Notes: generated by a model from the letters alone, not told the origin. Counted from the stretch's first letter, positions 45,697 to 57,484 are shown. The stretch: DNA of 64,000 bases from Ostrinia nubilalis (GCF_963855985.1 NC_087093.1:2239501-2303500); one strand, 5' to 3'. Numbers and translations: made by a program.

Positions 45697-45880
45697 GATT
45701 ATTAGTAATTTGTTATTACACAAATTACTAATACTCCCGTTAGCCCCTCGTACTAAGCTAAATATGCTTGTGTCACGAGTGAGCTCACCACAATAGTCGA
45801 GCGGCGGCGGGGACCGAACCCGCGTTCCCCGGATCACGAGTCGGCCAGTCCGACCCCTTCACCATTCGGCTATCGTATTC
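45667..45880 (-). mobile_element. tRNA-derived SINE, minus strand
   Basis: Read on the minus strand it starts GATAGCCGAATGGTGAAGGG (box A) and carries CGCGGGTTCGGTCCCCG (box B), then GTGACACAAGCATATTTAGC and a poly-A tail (the poly-T at 45667-45690). Other copies: 57485-57623 (minus) and part at 32208-32297 (plus). Confidence 0.85.
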
Positions 45881-46383
45881 AGGGTTAATATGGTATTCAG
45901 GGTTAGAATACAATGTTTTTATAATGGCTCGAGTTTAACGAATCTATTTTTTAGTAGAATCGATTTAGGAGTTTTAAATTACATATTTTTACATGAAGGA
46001 AATGAAGCCATCAAACATACAGTCAAATGTAAATGGTTTGTAGTCCCATTTGTTTTGTGTTAAATAAAATGTCGATTACTGTCCTTGAGTTTATTACCTA
46101 CTTATTGACTAGCTTTTGGTCACGACTCCTCTTGTGATTATTTTTAACTATTAGCCCTTCAAAGATCCATAAGAAGAAGGAAAGAGAGGAAGAATATATT
46201 TCATGTAACATACATACTTGTTAATGCCGCCGATAATGGGGGCAAAAATGATGTAAAAACATAAGTAGACCACTCCATGATGGAATTTATAGTTTTTTCT
46301 GTGTTGGTATTAATAATTAATATACCCTGTTGGTCTTTGAAATAAATATGTCCATACAAAAATAAAACGCTTAGAGAGCCAGG

Positions 46384-46712
46384 TATCATAAGACCGCCTG
46401 TCTACTCACGGACATTGCCCGCGGGCGGCGTGACCGGAGGGAGCGGCGAGCGTTCGGCGAACGAACGAGCAATGTTCGGTTCGCGAGCGAACATCGAAGA
46501 AGACTATCCTGACGCACTCTCTTCAACGACTTTGCACTAAACGGTCTCGATAATCTTGTAAATTTATACCGAATAGATAATTAATTTCATACAGTCCACT
46601 CTTTTTCATTTATAACTTCCACTACACTCACTATCGAAGTAACACCGGCGGCGATCTATATAATCTTGACGGAAAATCGGTATTTAATCCGTCGCCAGCG
46701 GTCTTATGATCC
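46384..46712. mobile_element. MITE-like element with short inverted ends
   Basis: TATCATAAGACCGC at the left pairs with GCGGTCTTATGATC at the right. The left third is GC-rich with GAACGAACGAGCAATGTTCG palindromic text. No target duplication seen. Confidence 0.5.
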
Positions 46713-46839
46713 CTGAGGGATAGAGCAAAACGAGCGAGACTTCACCCGTTTCTGCCTCGGACTTCACCAGTTTTTTCTCTTTTTCTGGAATATTTTTTTC
46801 TTCAAATATCGAATTACTAGGGCATATTTAAGTAATTGC

Positions 46840-47330
46840 TAATATTAATTTAGGAAAAGAAAAAACGCCCCTTAACCTGCTGCTTTGGTTTTGATATGCG
46901 CGATACATGATATTTTCATCCAAGACAACCAGAAAGAGAAGGGGCGAAAGCAGGCAGCCTTGAAAGACGCCTGCATGTATCTCGATGTCTTCGGACCTGA
47001 GGCCGTCGTGGGTGACCGTACAAGAATATTTCCTGTAGATGGCCTTCAGTAGGTCGATGATTTTTGGCGGGACACCAATGTCAGCGAGTCGCGACCATAA
47101 ATGCTTGCCCACTTCAGCGTATCAAAGGCTTTTCCGAAGTCTACAAAGGTTAGGTAGACTTCTCTTTGTCCTTCTAATACCTGCTCTAATATGATACGCA
47201 AAGTATTGATCTGGTCGGTGTGCGAGCGGTTCGGGCGGAAGCCAGCCTGTTCCAAGATAATCTTGCAAAAACCTGTCACAGAATCGAGAGAAAAGTGACA
47301 CCTCACCAATTGCTACATTGACTTAGTACC
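46840..47330 (-). pseudogene. RTE-type LINE reverse transcriptase central fragment, minus strand
   Basis: On the minus strand EQAGFRPNRSHTDQINTLRI, ILEQVLEGQREVYLTFVDFG and KAFDTLKW (catalytic Asp block) run into a second frame with IGVPPKIIDLLKAIYRKY and GVFQGCLLSPLLFLVVLDE. The frame changes near 47100. This covers RT blocks just upstream of those at 43990-44785 but lies in the opposite orientation, so it is a separate insertion. Confidence 0.85.
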
Positions 47331-47562
47331 TTTTCTTCGGCACAGTAACTAAAAGCCCCTAAGCCGAAAAATGAATAGTCTTCCTGTATCTGCATGCATT
47401 ATTTACTATTGTCGTTCAATTCCAGATCCTATCAGAAAATTCAAATACCTAATTTCATGTAATATTGAACATTAAGGTAAACACTGTGTCGTTAGTGCAC
47501 CTGATTCAGGTGCAATATAAGTGCTATTTAAATAATATAATATTGTGATATTATGCGTTTTG

Positions 47563-47570
47563 TATAAAAG
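47563..47570 (+). promoter_or_regulatory. TATA box of gene D
   Basis: TATAAAAG, 50 bases before the ATG at 47613, similar spacing to genes A and B. Confidence 0.55.
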
Positions 47571-47612
47571 CAATTTGTATCGAAAAAAAATAATTAGTAG
47601 CATTTCGACAAA

Positions 47613-49672
47613 ATGTCGCGTAGTATTCTAACTTATATTTTTATTTTCTTCGTTTTTAATTCGCTGTTTCTTTCTTATCGCATCTCTTGCAATGAAAGAG
47701 TAAGTTAAATAATTTAATATTTGATCACATAAATTAATTGGCTATCTTTAATTTTGTTTCTAGACTAAAACTGAAACCAAAAAATAAATAAATTATGATA
47801 CAAGATACTGATTTCACAAACATTGTTAAGAATTAAAATGATTGTAACTTACTTATGAAATTTTACCACCTAAAAAGGTATAATTTTTTATATTTTAGTT
47901 TAGATACATATCTACGGAGCGTCCTAAAACAACATACGTGAATTTGAAATACTTATGGTTTAACATCACCTCGACAAGGTTTGTCCGTACTACCCCCATC
48001 TACTACGTCGGTTTGCACGCCAAAACTTTAATTTGGATGGACAATAATACGACGGTAATTTTTATTTTATCAGGGCTCTTTCCTATGGTACTTCAGTTCA
48101 GCAGGACTCAGTAATGGTGAATCCCGAAAAACTGGACTGTTGTGTGAACACACAGGTGTGTGTTTGAAATTCAAATGGATCCCTTTTTGTGGGATGCTGC
48201 AATAGAAAACGTGTTAATGCTAATAGTAAATCACTTCACATACTGACCACTAAACGCAAAAAAGCTGATGTCTCCGGAGCAATTTACACCTGCCCTGCTA
48301 AACTGTGTGGTCTTATTTAACATTCCAATTTCCGTAACATTCATAATATTGTTTGATTTAATTTCATTTACAGTTAAGTTTCTACTTTTACGAGTATCTA
48401 ACGAATGTGTATAAGCGTGGCTTTATTGAGTTCCACTTCAAGTTTTGTGATATGGTCAATAGGGACAAAATATTCGGGGCATCTATGACCCAAGCCTTGA
48501 ATTCTTCTAAGCCATGTCCGTATCCACCGGTAAGTAACCATTTCTATCTGAACCTGGGTAAAGCTATTATGCTTCAACCACATTAACGCGTGCGGCGCCA
48601 TCACGGCGCGGTCATAGGCCAATAACAGGTCGCGCGAACTGTCTGTTTAAAACGTATACTGGGTATACAACGTATTTTTTACGTCGATATCCCCCCAACT
48701 CTAACCCTCTTATTAATAAAAAAGTTACACACTAGTTGAACACTGCTTTAAAGTGACGTTCATTATGGAAATGTCACTTTAAAACAGTGCTGCTCTGTTA
48801 CAGTCAAAACTTATATATAATCGGTCAAAACCACAAGGGCGTTAGTCAAAATCACTTTTGATTGCAAAAAATCAGTCAAAAGCGGTTTCTTCTGATTTAA
48901 AATTTTACCATTCAGTTAAAATTCATACAGTGTTATGATTAGTGAAAATTACTTGGAAATCATAAAAATGTGTTATAAACCCAACATTTTTGTGATCACA
49001 CCTACTTAACTTTAGGCACTACTTTTAAGACATCTGGGTATTCGTCAGGTAAAAGATAATAAGTAGATTATCAATTAATTTGTTCGGTCGGATGGATAAA
49101 ATCTTTGCACACTAAAGTCGTTTTGACTAACGCGCTTGGTCAAAAACCTCTTTTGACTAAAAAGTCAGTCAAAAGTGGTTTTGACTGATTTTTGCAGTCA
49201 AAAGTGGTTTTGACCGATTATTAGCATTGACTGTAACAGTTCTTTCTTAAAATAATAAATAACAGACTTTCTATGAGTTTTAGTCAGTTTTACATTATAT
49301 AGGCAAATTAATCAGTCTTTCTAAGAGTTATTCTTACTAGTTAGATTTACTAAAGCAAGTCAACTTACCTTGCCTTCAAAGCAAATACTTATCACATCAT
49401 TAGATGAGTCACAGAATTAGATGAGTCTATCTACTGTTAAAATTAGGCTGAAGGTAGATTATCTTTTTTTTCAGGCTGAATACCACTTATACAACATGAC
49501 GATGGGCACAGAATCCATTCCACGTGGTTTCCCTTTCACCAAAGGACGTATTTATTGTAACGTTACGTATGCGAATAATATACTGCTGGGATCTGCATAT
49601 ATTGACATAGAGATGAAAGAAATACAAATAAAAAGGAACAGTAAGACAAAAAAATCAATTACTTTAGTCTAA
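47613..49672 (+). CDS. gene D: secreted DUF1091/MD-2-like (Che-type) protein, four exons
   Basis: Exons 47613-47699, 47899-48054, 48374-48529 and 49475-49672, all phase 0 with GT..AG borders, give 198 residues. Exon 1 is a hydrophobic signal peptide (SILTYIFIFFVFNSLFLSY). The mature part keeps YISTERPKTTYVNLKYL, RTTPIYYVGLHAKTLIW, FYFYEYLTNVYKRGFIEFHF, KFCDM, KPCPYPP and SIPRGFPFTKGRIYCNVTY. Exon sizes mirror gene A (87/159/153/201 against 87/156/156/198). N-glycosylation sites include FNITS, NNTT, YNMTM and CNVTY. Cysteines in KFCD and PCPY are shared by all paralogues. An extra Cys sits in RIYCNV, also in C but not in A. Introns are short (199, 319 and 945 bp). It is the most likely fully functional member besides A. 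The role (extracellular small-ligand binding) is inferred from the family. Confidence 0.85.
48738..48791. repeat. hairpin in intron 3 of gene D
   Basis: AACACTGCTTTAAAGTGAC and GTCACTTTAAAACAGTG form an imperfect stem of about 17 bp around GTTCATTATGGAAAT. It abuts the MITE that starts at 48801. Confidence 0.6.
48801..49233. mobile_element. 433-bp MITE with TA target duplication in intron 3 of gene D
   Basis: Ends begin CAGTCAAAACTTATATATAA and (reverse complement) CAGTCAATGCTAATAATCGG, share TCGGTCAAAACCAC, and are flanked by TA. The element is studded with AGTCAAAA/TTTTGACT motifs in both orientations. CAGT ends with TA duplications are typical of Tc1/mariner. Confidence 0.8.
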
Positions 49673-52124
49673 ACTTTTTTTGTGTAGTACGCATTTAATT
49701 TTTTAAAGCAAATGAATTAAACGTTTTGTTTTGTATAACTAAGTTTCTCTTAAAACATTTTAGAAATACTTCTGGTTCGATTTAAAAAATTGATCATCAA
49801 ATCACAAAAGGATGAAAATTTGTAAACAGTCCCGAACATTTCTCAAAGAATCAGAAACGCATATCTTTTTTATTTCAATAACTGTTATAAAAGAATCAAG
49901 CGATAGGATCATAATTAATGAAGTGGTGTAAATTGCTTACATAGTCGTGAGCAGAAACTACTAATACCAAGCCTGTTCAAGTTCATCTCCGCGAGTTTGC
50001 ATCGAAAACAAAACACGCGCGACTACACCTCCTGAGATCACTAATCGACAGGACAATCACGAGCGAGCATTGACGCACGCACGTGTATTCGTCACCCATT
50101 TACAATGTAAAGACAATAAACTATGTACCTATGTAAAAAAAGGTGGTGTATTACTGTGCAGTATTTTAACTCATGGTTATTTATGTATTTCCTCCGCAAT
50201 TTTCCGCAGTTTGGCACCTCACGTCACACATCATTTACCGAAGTCAGCCCTATGGCTTCGGCGCAGTACCGATCACTGACGTTTGTCAACAAAATGGTGC
50301 TCGACTCTTGAGACAAGCTAAGTTACACCATATTGTTAACGACATTGAGCATATTTTTTTTAAATACCTTCGCCAAAAATACTTTCTGTACGTAGTACTT
50401 ATTATTATTCTGTGCTAATACGTTGAACGGTAATCAACGTATCTTTACTTATATGAATATCCATAATAATGTAAGAAATCCCAACAGGGCAGACCTCTAC
50501 AGAGCACTCTGTAAACAGGGATGCAAAGCGTAATAATTTCCGTTTCCGGCAAAACTTTGCGGGGAGGAAATTTGATCAGGACCGTGATTAAAGTGCCAGG
50601 GGTTCTGTTAAAAATACTCCTTTTGTTCTCTAGTTGATGGTAATACAATTTCAAATTATTGTACAGCCTTTGAAAATTATGTTGGTAGTAGGGCACTTTA
50701 TGAAAAAATTACAGGTTTTATCGCAAAATATGTATTTTTGTTGGGTCCGGAAAGAATATTTCAAGTATTTCATTGTGTAGGCTAAATATTCCCTTTGCTT
50801 AAGGTAATTTAGAAGGAGTCATCTTACTGCAGTGGAAATTAAAAGATGATAATTTTAATACAGAATGATGAATACAGGGGAAAAATAAATTCAAGAAGAA
50901 TCGGCCGCAAATTGGTGTAATGTGCGCATTTTCATACATCTCCAATTCTCCATACTGATTAACAGCCAGACCCAACTATCGACCAACTAAAAATTGGTGG
51001 TCTGTGCCTAGGATATGTTGTACGAGCTAAAAACCAAAATTATATTTCTCACGGATCTTCTAATTGAAAGAATAAAATTAAATAATGCTTATAGTTATGA
51101 AAAACTTTCAAACTTTAGGCACAGAATACATAATAGTAGCAACAGAAATTGCACTCCTTTGTGTAGGATCAGATGCCGACATTTTAACGGTAATAATAAT
51201 AATGCAAAATATCCAACGCATATGGTGCATTCGAAATCGCACCTTACTACTACGCTCACAAGAACGCAATTTTTTTGTGTTCAGAATTGATCTACCTCAC
51301 AGCGCAAGCGTCAGGGTTGTATAAGCAAAGTAAAATAAATAAAAACTTAATTTTAAGATGTATTTATTGTATTTACGATTGGTAAACTTTAATCTAGTGG
51401 TGTTTGTATAATCGTACCATCTCTAAAGTACCTATTAATAAACTTCAGTGTTGCGATAATTCGAAATTGGACAAACAGTTTTAAAAGGTATAGTGTCGGA
51501 AAATTAGCACGGTGAAGTAAAGTTAATGTTTTTATTAGCTAAAATAATTTTTTTGCTACAGTTTTTTGTCATAAGTATCTCAAAATTATTTAAAAAGTGT
51601 AGTTTTTTTAATTATTTAAATTACTACAGTTAAATTATTATTCCAAAATATTACGATTTTCCATCAAAGAAGGATAACAGTGCTGTTGGAACAATAAACC
51701 TTGATTGCGACGATGATCGACCGAGCGTGTATAGAAATACGCGCGTGCTCACAGGCGCGTGGCGGCCCGGACTGATTTGCAACTTGAAGTTGTCGCGCGC
51801 TGTAGGTAATTATCTCGGCCGGCATAAGCGAGTGACGGAGGCCTGCTTTAGGTCTAAAGCTTTACCGAGTCAATGCATGAGGTATGAGAGCGGCATGGGA
51901 GGGAGTGTTTGTGACAGTCAAACGTCAGTGAGACTTCAGATCTCCTTCAAATCTGTATGCTCGGTCACGTCCATAATTAGGTCCACAATCAAAACTAGGT
52001 TACTAAGTTTTAAGCACTGTATTTAGTTATAAGACCTGATGTACCTACACTTAGTGAATATGAATATGAAATTATGCCAATGTAACCACTCCCACATCAG
52101 CTTGCTAATCCGTCAGCTGCAGTG
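49673..52124. other. intergenic 3' of the gene cluster
   Basis: No coding region recognised. An AATTAAA near 49714 could serve as gene D's polyA signal. A remnant of the TAGGCGCACACCG MITE (TCGACCAACTAAAAATTGGT..CTGTGCCTAGG) is at about 50885-51010. The GC-rich 51715-51960 stretch has no motif. Confidence 0.45.
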
Positions 52125-52392
52125 GCAAGTAGCAAGCTGAAGTGGCAGTGGGCAGGGCACATAATACGCAGAACTGACGGCCGATGGGACAGCAAGGTTC
52201 TGGAATGGAGGCCGCGTACCGGAAAACGCAGCGTGTGATCCACCCACAAGGTGGACCGACGACCTGATAAAGGTAGCAGGAAGGCGCTGGATGCAGGCCG
52301 CTACCAACCGTGCGATGTGGAAGTCATTGGGGGATGCCTATGTTCAGCAGTGGACGTCCTGTGGCTGAAATGATGATGATGATGATGAACCC
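52125..52392 (+). mobile_element. RTE-type LINE 3' end with ATG tail
   Basis: Reads AGCAAGCTGAAGTGGCAGTG, GGCAGGGCACATAATACGCA, GAATGGAGGCCGCGTACCGG, the GGACGTCCTGTGGCTGAAAT end and a GATGATGATGATGATGA tail. One base loss after CGCAGCGTGTG breaks the frame. Same family as 44.4-44.8 kb. Confidence 0.82.
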
Positions 52393-52419
52393 CTCCCATG
52401 TCGCACCCATAGCTCAGAC

Positions 52420-53738
52420 GCGTCTTTCCGTTCTATACATGGCCAAAACGCACCCATAGGAAACTGCTCGTGTATATTTTGGAATGTCTCTTTGTAAATC
52501 GGTCACTACAAACTATACACGAATTTTGCGTACTGATCGTGTATAGTTTGTATCGTGGATGGATTCCGTCTTCGCTCCAAACTATACTACACCACTAACA
52601 GTTGACTAGTGTGTTTAGTTGATTTGATTTAGTAAATTTGGTTTTATATTTAAAATTATTACATTTATTTGATATTATGCTCGTGCTTTGTCCTCGAGAT
52701 TAGAAATAAGAACTGCCTATGTAGTGTCACGTACGGTGATGCCATTTTTAAATTCATTAATTATTACAAAAAATATTATTATTTTACTGAATCTACATAT
52801 AATAAATCTAGATTTATAACACTAATGTAAGTGGTTTCTGAAATTAAATTGATTAGGTAGATTTCAAATTAAATAACACTTATTTATTATTAGTGTAATC
52901 ATAAATTCATTTAAAATGAGAGAGAGTGAATGAAGAAAGTTAAACATGCATTATTAACTAAAATTGTCGGCCGTTTGGTGTAGTGGTTCAAAACGGGTAA
53001 CTGTTACGGAGGTAGCGGGTTCGATTACCGCACAGTACAAACATTAATTTGTGTGCATGAACATATTTGTTTGTATTGGACTGGGTGTCTTCTATGTATA
53101 ATAAGTATGTATTTAAAAAAAAAAAGTATGTAAGTATGTTTATATCCATTATCTAGTACCCATAGTACAAGCTTTGCTTAGTTTGGGACTAGAAGCGCAG
53201 TGTAAAATGTCTAGGGATATTTATTTTTATTTATAAGCTTTTATCTCAAGAACAAAATCATTTTGACACACATAATTCTTAATTTAAGAGTTATTCGAGA
53301 ATTGATAAAATATCAGCCCCAAAACAAATATCTTTTCTATGGCAGAATACGAAACACCAAAAAACTCTTTATCAAAACAATGACACGTGTCGAAATTGAT
53401 TCAATGTTTAAAGTAGACACGCAGATATGAATTAATATGTAATAGAAAGAGAGGTAAATAAGTCAAAATGACGAGCATGCAACTACTCGCGTATACATTG
53501 TAATCGCGCACTTATTACAATACATACATACATGATTAGTCCGTATGCGTACTGACGATGTATATTTTGGAGTAAGATAATTGACCTAAGTCACTACAAA
53601 GTATACGCGAGCAGTACGCAGCGTATGCGTACTGGTCGTGTATAGTTTGGAGGAGCTTAGTAAAAAATGTCATTTCCAAACTATACTCGATTAGTTTCAC
53701 ACCCTTGCGTTCTGGCTATGTATAGAATGGAAAGACGC
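52420..53738. mobile_element. 1319-bp MULE-like TIR element with 9-bp target duplication
   Basis: Flanked by an exact 9-bp duplication AGCTCAGAC (52411-52419 and 53739-53747). Ends GCGTCTTTCCGTTCTATACA and (reverse complement) GCGTCTTTCCATTCTATACA continue as 80-100 bp of inverted repeats with repeated CGTGTATAGTTTGGA motifs. Long inverted ends and a 9-bp duplication fit Mutator-like elements. Non-coding. A SINE has inserted in the middle. Confidence 0.85.
52976..53236 (+). mobile_element. tRNA-derived SINE inside the MULE-like element
   Basis: The head GGCCGTTTGGTGTAGTGGTT (box A) and GCGGGTTCGATTACCGC (box B) lead to a body with TGTGCATGAACATATTTG, CTGGGTGTCTTCTATGTATA and TTAGTTTGGGACTAGAAGCG, ending in AT-rich repeats. 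The anticodon part does not fold as a proper tRNA. The body also occurs at 33000-33166. Confidence 0.82.
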
Positions 53739-54224
53739 AGCTCAGACACTGACTAAGTTAGCCGTAATACCTGTGAGAAATACTATTAAGCAACAAAAGT
53801 CTGATAAATGCTAGCGACTCTATATGTCAAAATTGACATAAATAAGTTGTCATCCTCAATTTAATGCAAACAAAAAGATGTATTTCAATAATATTTTGCA
53901 TTCATAAGCATTGACTAATACTTATATTATAACTATGTAACTGACGTGAAGCGCTAGTTAGTGATTATGTCATTTGATTATAATAATATCTTTTATTTCA
54001 TTCATAACCATAACAATTTTGTATTGTAATTGTTAGTATAGTAGCAATTTATAACCGGAAAACAAAAATATGCTTAATGTTGGTGAATTATTGCATAAAA
54101 AATATGAAAATGTCATTGGAAAATATCAATAACACTATTGATTATTAAAAAACCTCTAAGTTATTTACTTAAGGTGTTAAAATACCTGCTTATTTATAAC
54201 ACCTGCAGTCTGCACATAATATAA

Positions 54225-54388
54225 CGCAACAGCAACGAAACTGCAACTTTCTGATGATTCTGATGAATTAAACTGAAACTGAAAGTTTCAAACTGATTGC
54301 GTCATGTGTGGTCTCTCAACGGGCGCTATGGCAGAAACTTAGATGCAACTCAAAAGTAACTAGCAGTTGCAGTTTCGTTGCAGTTGCG
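54225..54388. mobile_element. MITE with 24-bp inverted ends
   Basis: CGCAACAGCAACGAAACTGC at the left matches the reverse complement of the right end (AGTTGCAGTTTCGTTGCAGT..) with one mismatch over 24 bp. A weaker match may extend outwards on both sides. Confidence 0.7.
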
Positions 54389-54889
54389 TTTCACCGTCTG
54401 TTCTGGGCCTAAGTACGTCAACTAATTTCACTGTGCCAGTTGTATCGGCTGAATTCTTAAAAGATACAGGCGATAATTTAGTGAATCCGTTGTCACATCT
54501 AGCTATAAAAGCCATTTACTTGTTCAACAAACAGCATCTTTCATCTCTCTCTAGCTCAAGCAATCACCCACGGGCTACGAAAACGGTGTACATAATTATA
54601 CCGTGTATCGAGTCGCTCCAACTTGTGAAATTCCGAGCATGTCGCACGTAACTTAATTAAATTCTATTATACGACACAAACATAAATAACTCCGGTAGAC
54701 GCTTGAAGTGGAAGTTTAAATTTAGAAAGAATGGGCCACTTGCAATTTCTTTTGTTGGGACTTGAGGTGAAAAGATGTAACCTGTACTTGTAAGAAACTT
54801 AAGTGTTCTAAGCCAGTATATTTAGTGAAGGCACAAACTTAGTGTTTGAATACAAACCCTATGATATGAATTAAATCTTTAAGACCGAG

Positions 54890-55003
54890 TTGCACCACCT
54901 AATTTTGACCGTAACTATAACGATAACCTGTGTCTTTTGTATGGAGTTTGACAGATTTTTGACGTTTGTTAAAGTTAAAGTAAGATGGTGCAACCCAGCC
55001 TAA
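54890..55003. mobile_element. MITE family 'GTTGCACCA', copy 2
   Basis: AAGACCGAGTTGCACCACCT to TAAGATGGTGCAACCCAGCC, with the shared core CCGTAACTATAACGATAACC and TATGGAGTTTGACAGATTTT. About 114 bp, opposite orientation to copy 1. Confidence 0.8.
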
Positions 55004-55366
55004 ACTAGTATTCATAAAAAAATTTCAGTAAAGGATTTTACTTAAAGAAACAGAAAATAAAATTGACTTAACTTTTTCTATCGAAATCGTTACATATCAC
55101 TTTTTAACCGAAACAAACACATTTTCGATTGTATTGAAATATTTAACAAAATCAAATCTCTCAACAAAGAGTGGACCACAATACCACGTAATGGTATTCA
55201 TCACGAACCCTCATACTTGCACTTTAAAGTTGTGCAAAGTGAGTTACTAACGTTGCATGCGTCGCGACGCAATGAAATTATCTGTAGGCATCTGTCCCAG
55301 CGATGTGCATTTGTTTTACGATTTGAATTCGATTGTTCTAAATTCGGAAATTTGGCTGATCCTGCC

Positions 55367-55489
55367 CCCCTAGACAAAACGCACTTTTTGATCGAATCGA
55401 AAATCGAATCCGTCAAATTCCATACAAAAAAGGGGCTTTTCGACCACTTTTCGACTGGTTTGCGATTATAATGGCACTTTGTCTAGACC
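55367..55489. repeat. possible small MITE
   Basis: CTAGACAAAACGCACTTT and the right end GGCACTTTGTCTAG form imperfect inverted ends. The centre holds GAATCGAAAATCGAATC repeats. Weak. Confidence 0.35.
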
Positions 55490-56075
55490 CACTGAGGTAG
55501 TGAGGTTAAAGGTGATTCGTTATTCAATTGTTTTCTGTATTTTTTTAATTAAATACAAGCTGCGCCCGCGATTTCGTACGTGTAAAAATAGTTTAAATAT
55601 TTTTTCCCGTTTTTGGACCATTTTTTTTTCATTAATGCTCTACTCCTAAGTATTGCTCGTAGCATGATGACATTTAAGCCTTCTGTGGTTGAGGGTTCCG
55701 GGTGAAGCTCGCTTCTACCATTGGCTTGATTATCCATCAGGTGAGATGCAGACCAAGAGCTTTCTCGTTGTTGATAAACTGGGTGGTTACCAGAGTAGAA
55801 AAAAACGTATTGACTTTAAAGTCATTGGAATATTAAAAGTAAGTAGGTAGGTATTGACCTACACATTTTTTTTTATTATTACAAACAAACCTTATCACAA
55901 TCGAATACTGTATTGGTTTATTCGATTCATTCAAGCGATTCGATTCGCCCAGCACTAGCTGTCTGACGGCACTTCACTTTCAGCTGAATGCCGCGGAAAT
56001 AACGGCAATTTCAAACAGTTATTAACTTTGCCAGCAAATCTTGTAGCTATTCCGATAAACAAACAGAAAAACAAC

Positions 56076-56120
56076 ATGATTGAAAGCATTTTCAAGGAGG
56101 TTTATACGGATTTGACCTAT
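56076..56120 (+). CDS. possible first coding exon of an unidentified gene
   Basis: After a plausible leader (CAGAAAAACAAC before ATG), 15 codons MIESIFKEVYTDLTY end at a strong splice donor (TAT, then GTAAGT). No TATA and no downstream exon could be recognised, and a MITE begins 26 bases into the would-be intron. Too short to assign to a family; offered only because start context and donor are both good. Confidence 0.25.
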
Positions 56121-56146
56121 GTAAGTATTCTTGTTTCTTTTTTTGA

Positions 56147-56318
56147 GGGCTTAGTTTGAGTTTACATCAAAAGTCACTAGTGAGCGCGATAAAAAATATA
56201 CGTAAATTTAGCACTTGAAAGTTTCCACTAGGGGCGCTGTACAATCCGTCATACATTTAATGTCGTTTTTTTACGCGCTCACTAGTGACGACGTTTGATG
56301 TAAACTCACACTCAGCCC
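56147..56318. mobile_element. 172-bp MITE with about 50-bp inverted ends
   Basis: GGGCTTAGTTTGAGTTTACA and (reverse complement) GGGCTGAGTGTGAGTTTACA continue through ATCAAA and GTCACTAGTGAGCGCG. The GTCACTAGTGAGC core is itself palindromic. Confidence 0.78.
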
Positions 56319-56410
56319 TCCATTTCCTTCGATAGAGGATTAAATTAACAATTCTTTGGTTCTACTTAAGCAGAACACATTGCGTTTATTTTATAACATC
56401 ACCTGATGTT

Positions 56411-56523
56411 CAGTAGGCCTAAGATGCGCGCCGCGATAAGCGGTTATCACGCCATTTTATCGAGTTTCCCCATACATTTTGACGTCGATAAAAGTTATCA
56501 CGGCGCGCATCTTAGGCCTACTG
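56411..56523. mobile_element. 113-bp MITE, copy 2
   Basis: Same ends, length and centre as 7198-7310 (CAGTAGGCCTAAGATGCGCG..). Differences are confined to a few bases near GCCATTTTATCGAGTTTCCC. Confidence 0.85.
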
Positions 56524-56770
56524 ATGATGATTGCTTATCAGGTCATATTATTATAGTAGTCGCCATTGTAGGAGGACAACCACTAGAGGCAAATGAAGGT
56601 TATGGCTTACACTCTCCACGCTAGCCATGATAAACGGAGATTTTTGTAATATACCTTATGTGAATCCGAAAGTTACCTTAATCCTACACTAGCCAGGCGG
56701 GTTGGCGAGAAGTTCTTTGTAACCCGATGTGGATCTGAAAGTTACATACCTTGATTCTTTTATTTCACAA

Positions 56771-56960
56771 CTAGCTTTTGCCCGCGGCTTCACCCGCGTG
56801 AAATTTAGTTTGTCACATATTGTCATAAATTATAGCCAATATGTTATTCTGGGTTATAATCAATAACACTGTACAGTTTCATCAAAATCCGTTCAGTAGT
56901 TTTTGCGTGAAAGAGTAACAAACATCCACACAAACTTTCGCATTTATAATATTAGTAGGA
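56771..56960 (-). mobile_element. 190-bp Helitron-like element, minus strand
   Basis: On the minus strand it starts TCCTACTAATATTATAAATG after an A and ends GGGCAAAAGCTAG before a T, so TC/CTAG ends and A|T placement are both kept. Contains ATCAAAATCCGTTCAGTAGT. Non-coding. Confidence 0.78.
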
Positions 56961-57484
56961 TGTCATAAGAATTACCAAAATAAATTCTGTGTGGATGATA
57001 TTGACTCATCAAAAAGTAGTATGATTATGGCATGAAACTGTAGTGTACATACTTGCTATAACAGTACCCTCCAAACAACCAACCTTATTGGGACAGCGGT
57101 ATAAAACAGAAAACATCGGCTTATTAGAGTCAAAGCTGAAGTAGGGGGTTTTATCAGCTGGTAGCTCCCTTATAAATATTCGATTGGGCACCCGCCTGGG
57201 GCGCTCTTTGTAATATTGAGATTCATAATTTGACCCGAAACTAAGTCGGCGAGCCACTGAACTCATAGAGTAATAAACCAGTGTAAATAAAAGTAGTGGA
57301 GTTGGCTAAAAACTTTCAGTTATACACCTCCTATATACATAGATTTAAATTAGGCATTTTTGTACGTTTATTTTTTGAATACACACCATTTTTGCCTGGC
57401 TACAAACTACGAGATATAACAACAACGTTACTTCTAAACATAAATACAATACTCGTATGATAAAATAAAAAACTACAACTCATA

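Noticed and set aside
49421..49474. Upstream start for the last exon of gene D as a separate small gene
   Set aside because: The segment is the intron end with polypyrimidine tract and CAG acceptor; paralogue comparison shows the exon begins at 49475.
52976..53045. tRNA gene
   Set aside because: Box A and box B are present, but the anticodon region does not fold and the sequence continues into a SINE body shared with 33000-33166.
54367..54651. 94-codon open frame
   Set aside because: Starts inside MITE sequence (GTTGCAGTTTCGTTGCAG) and has no domain features.
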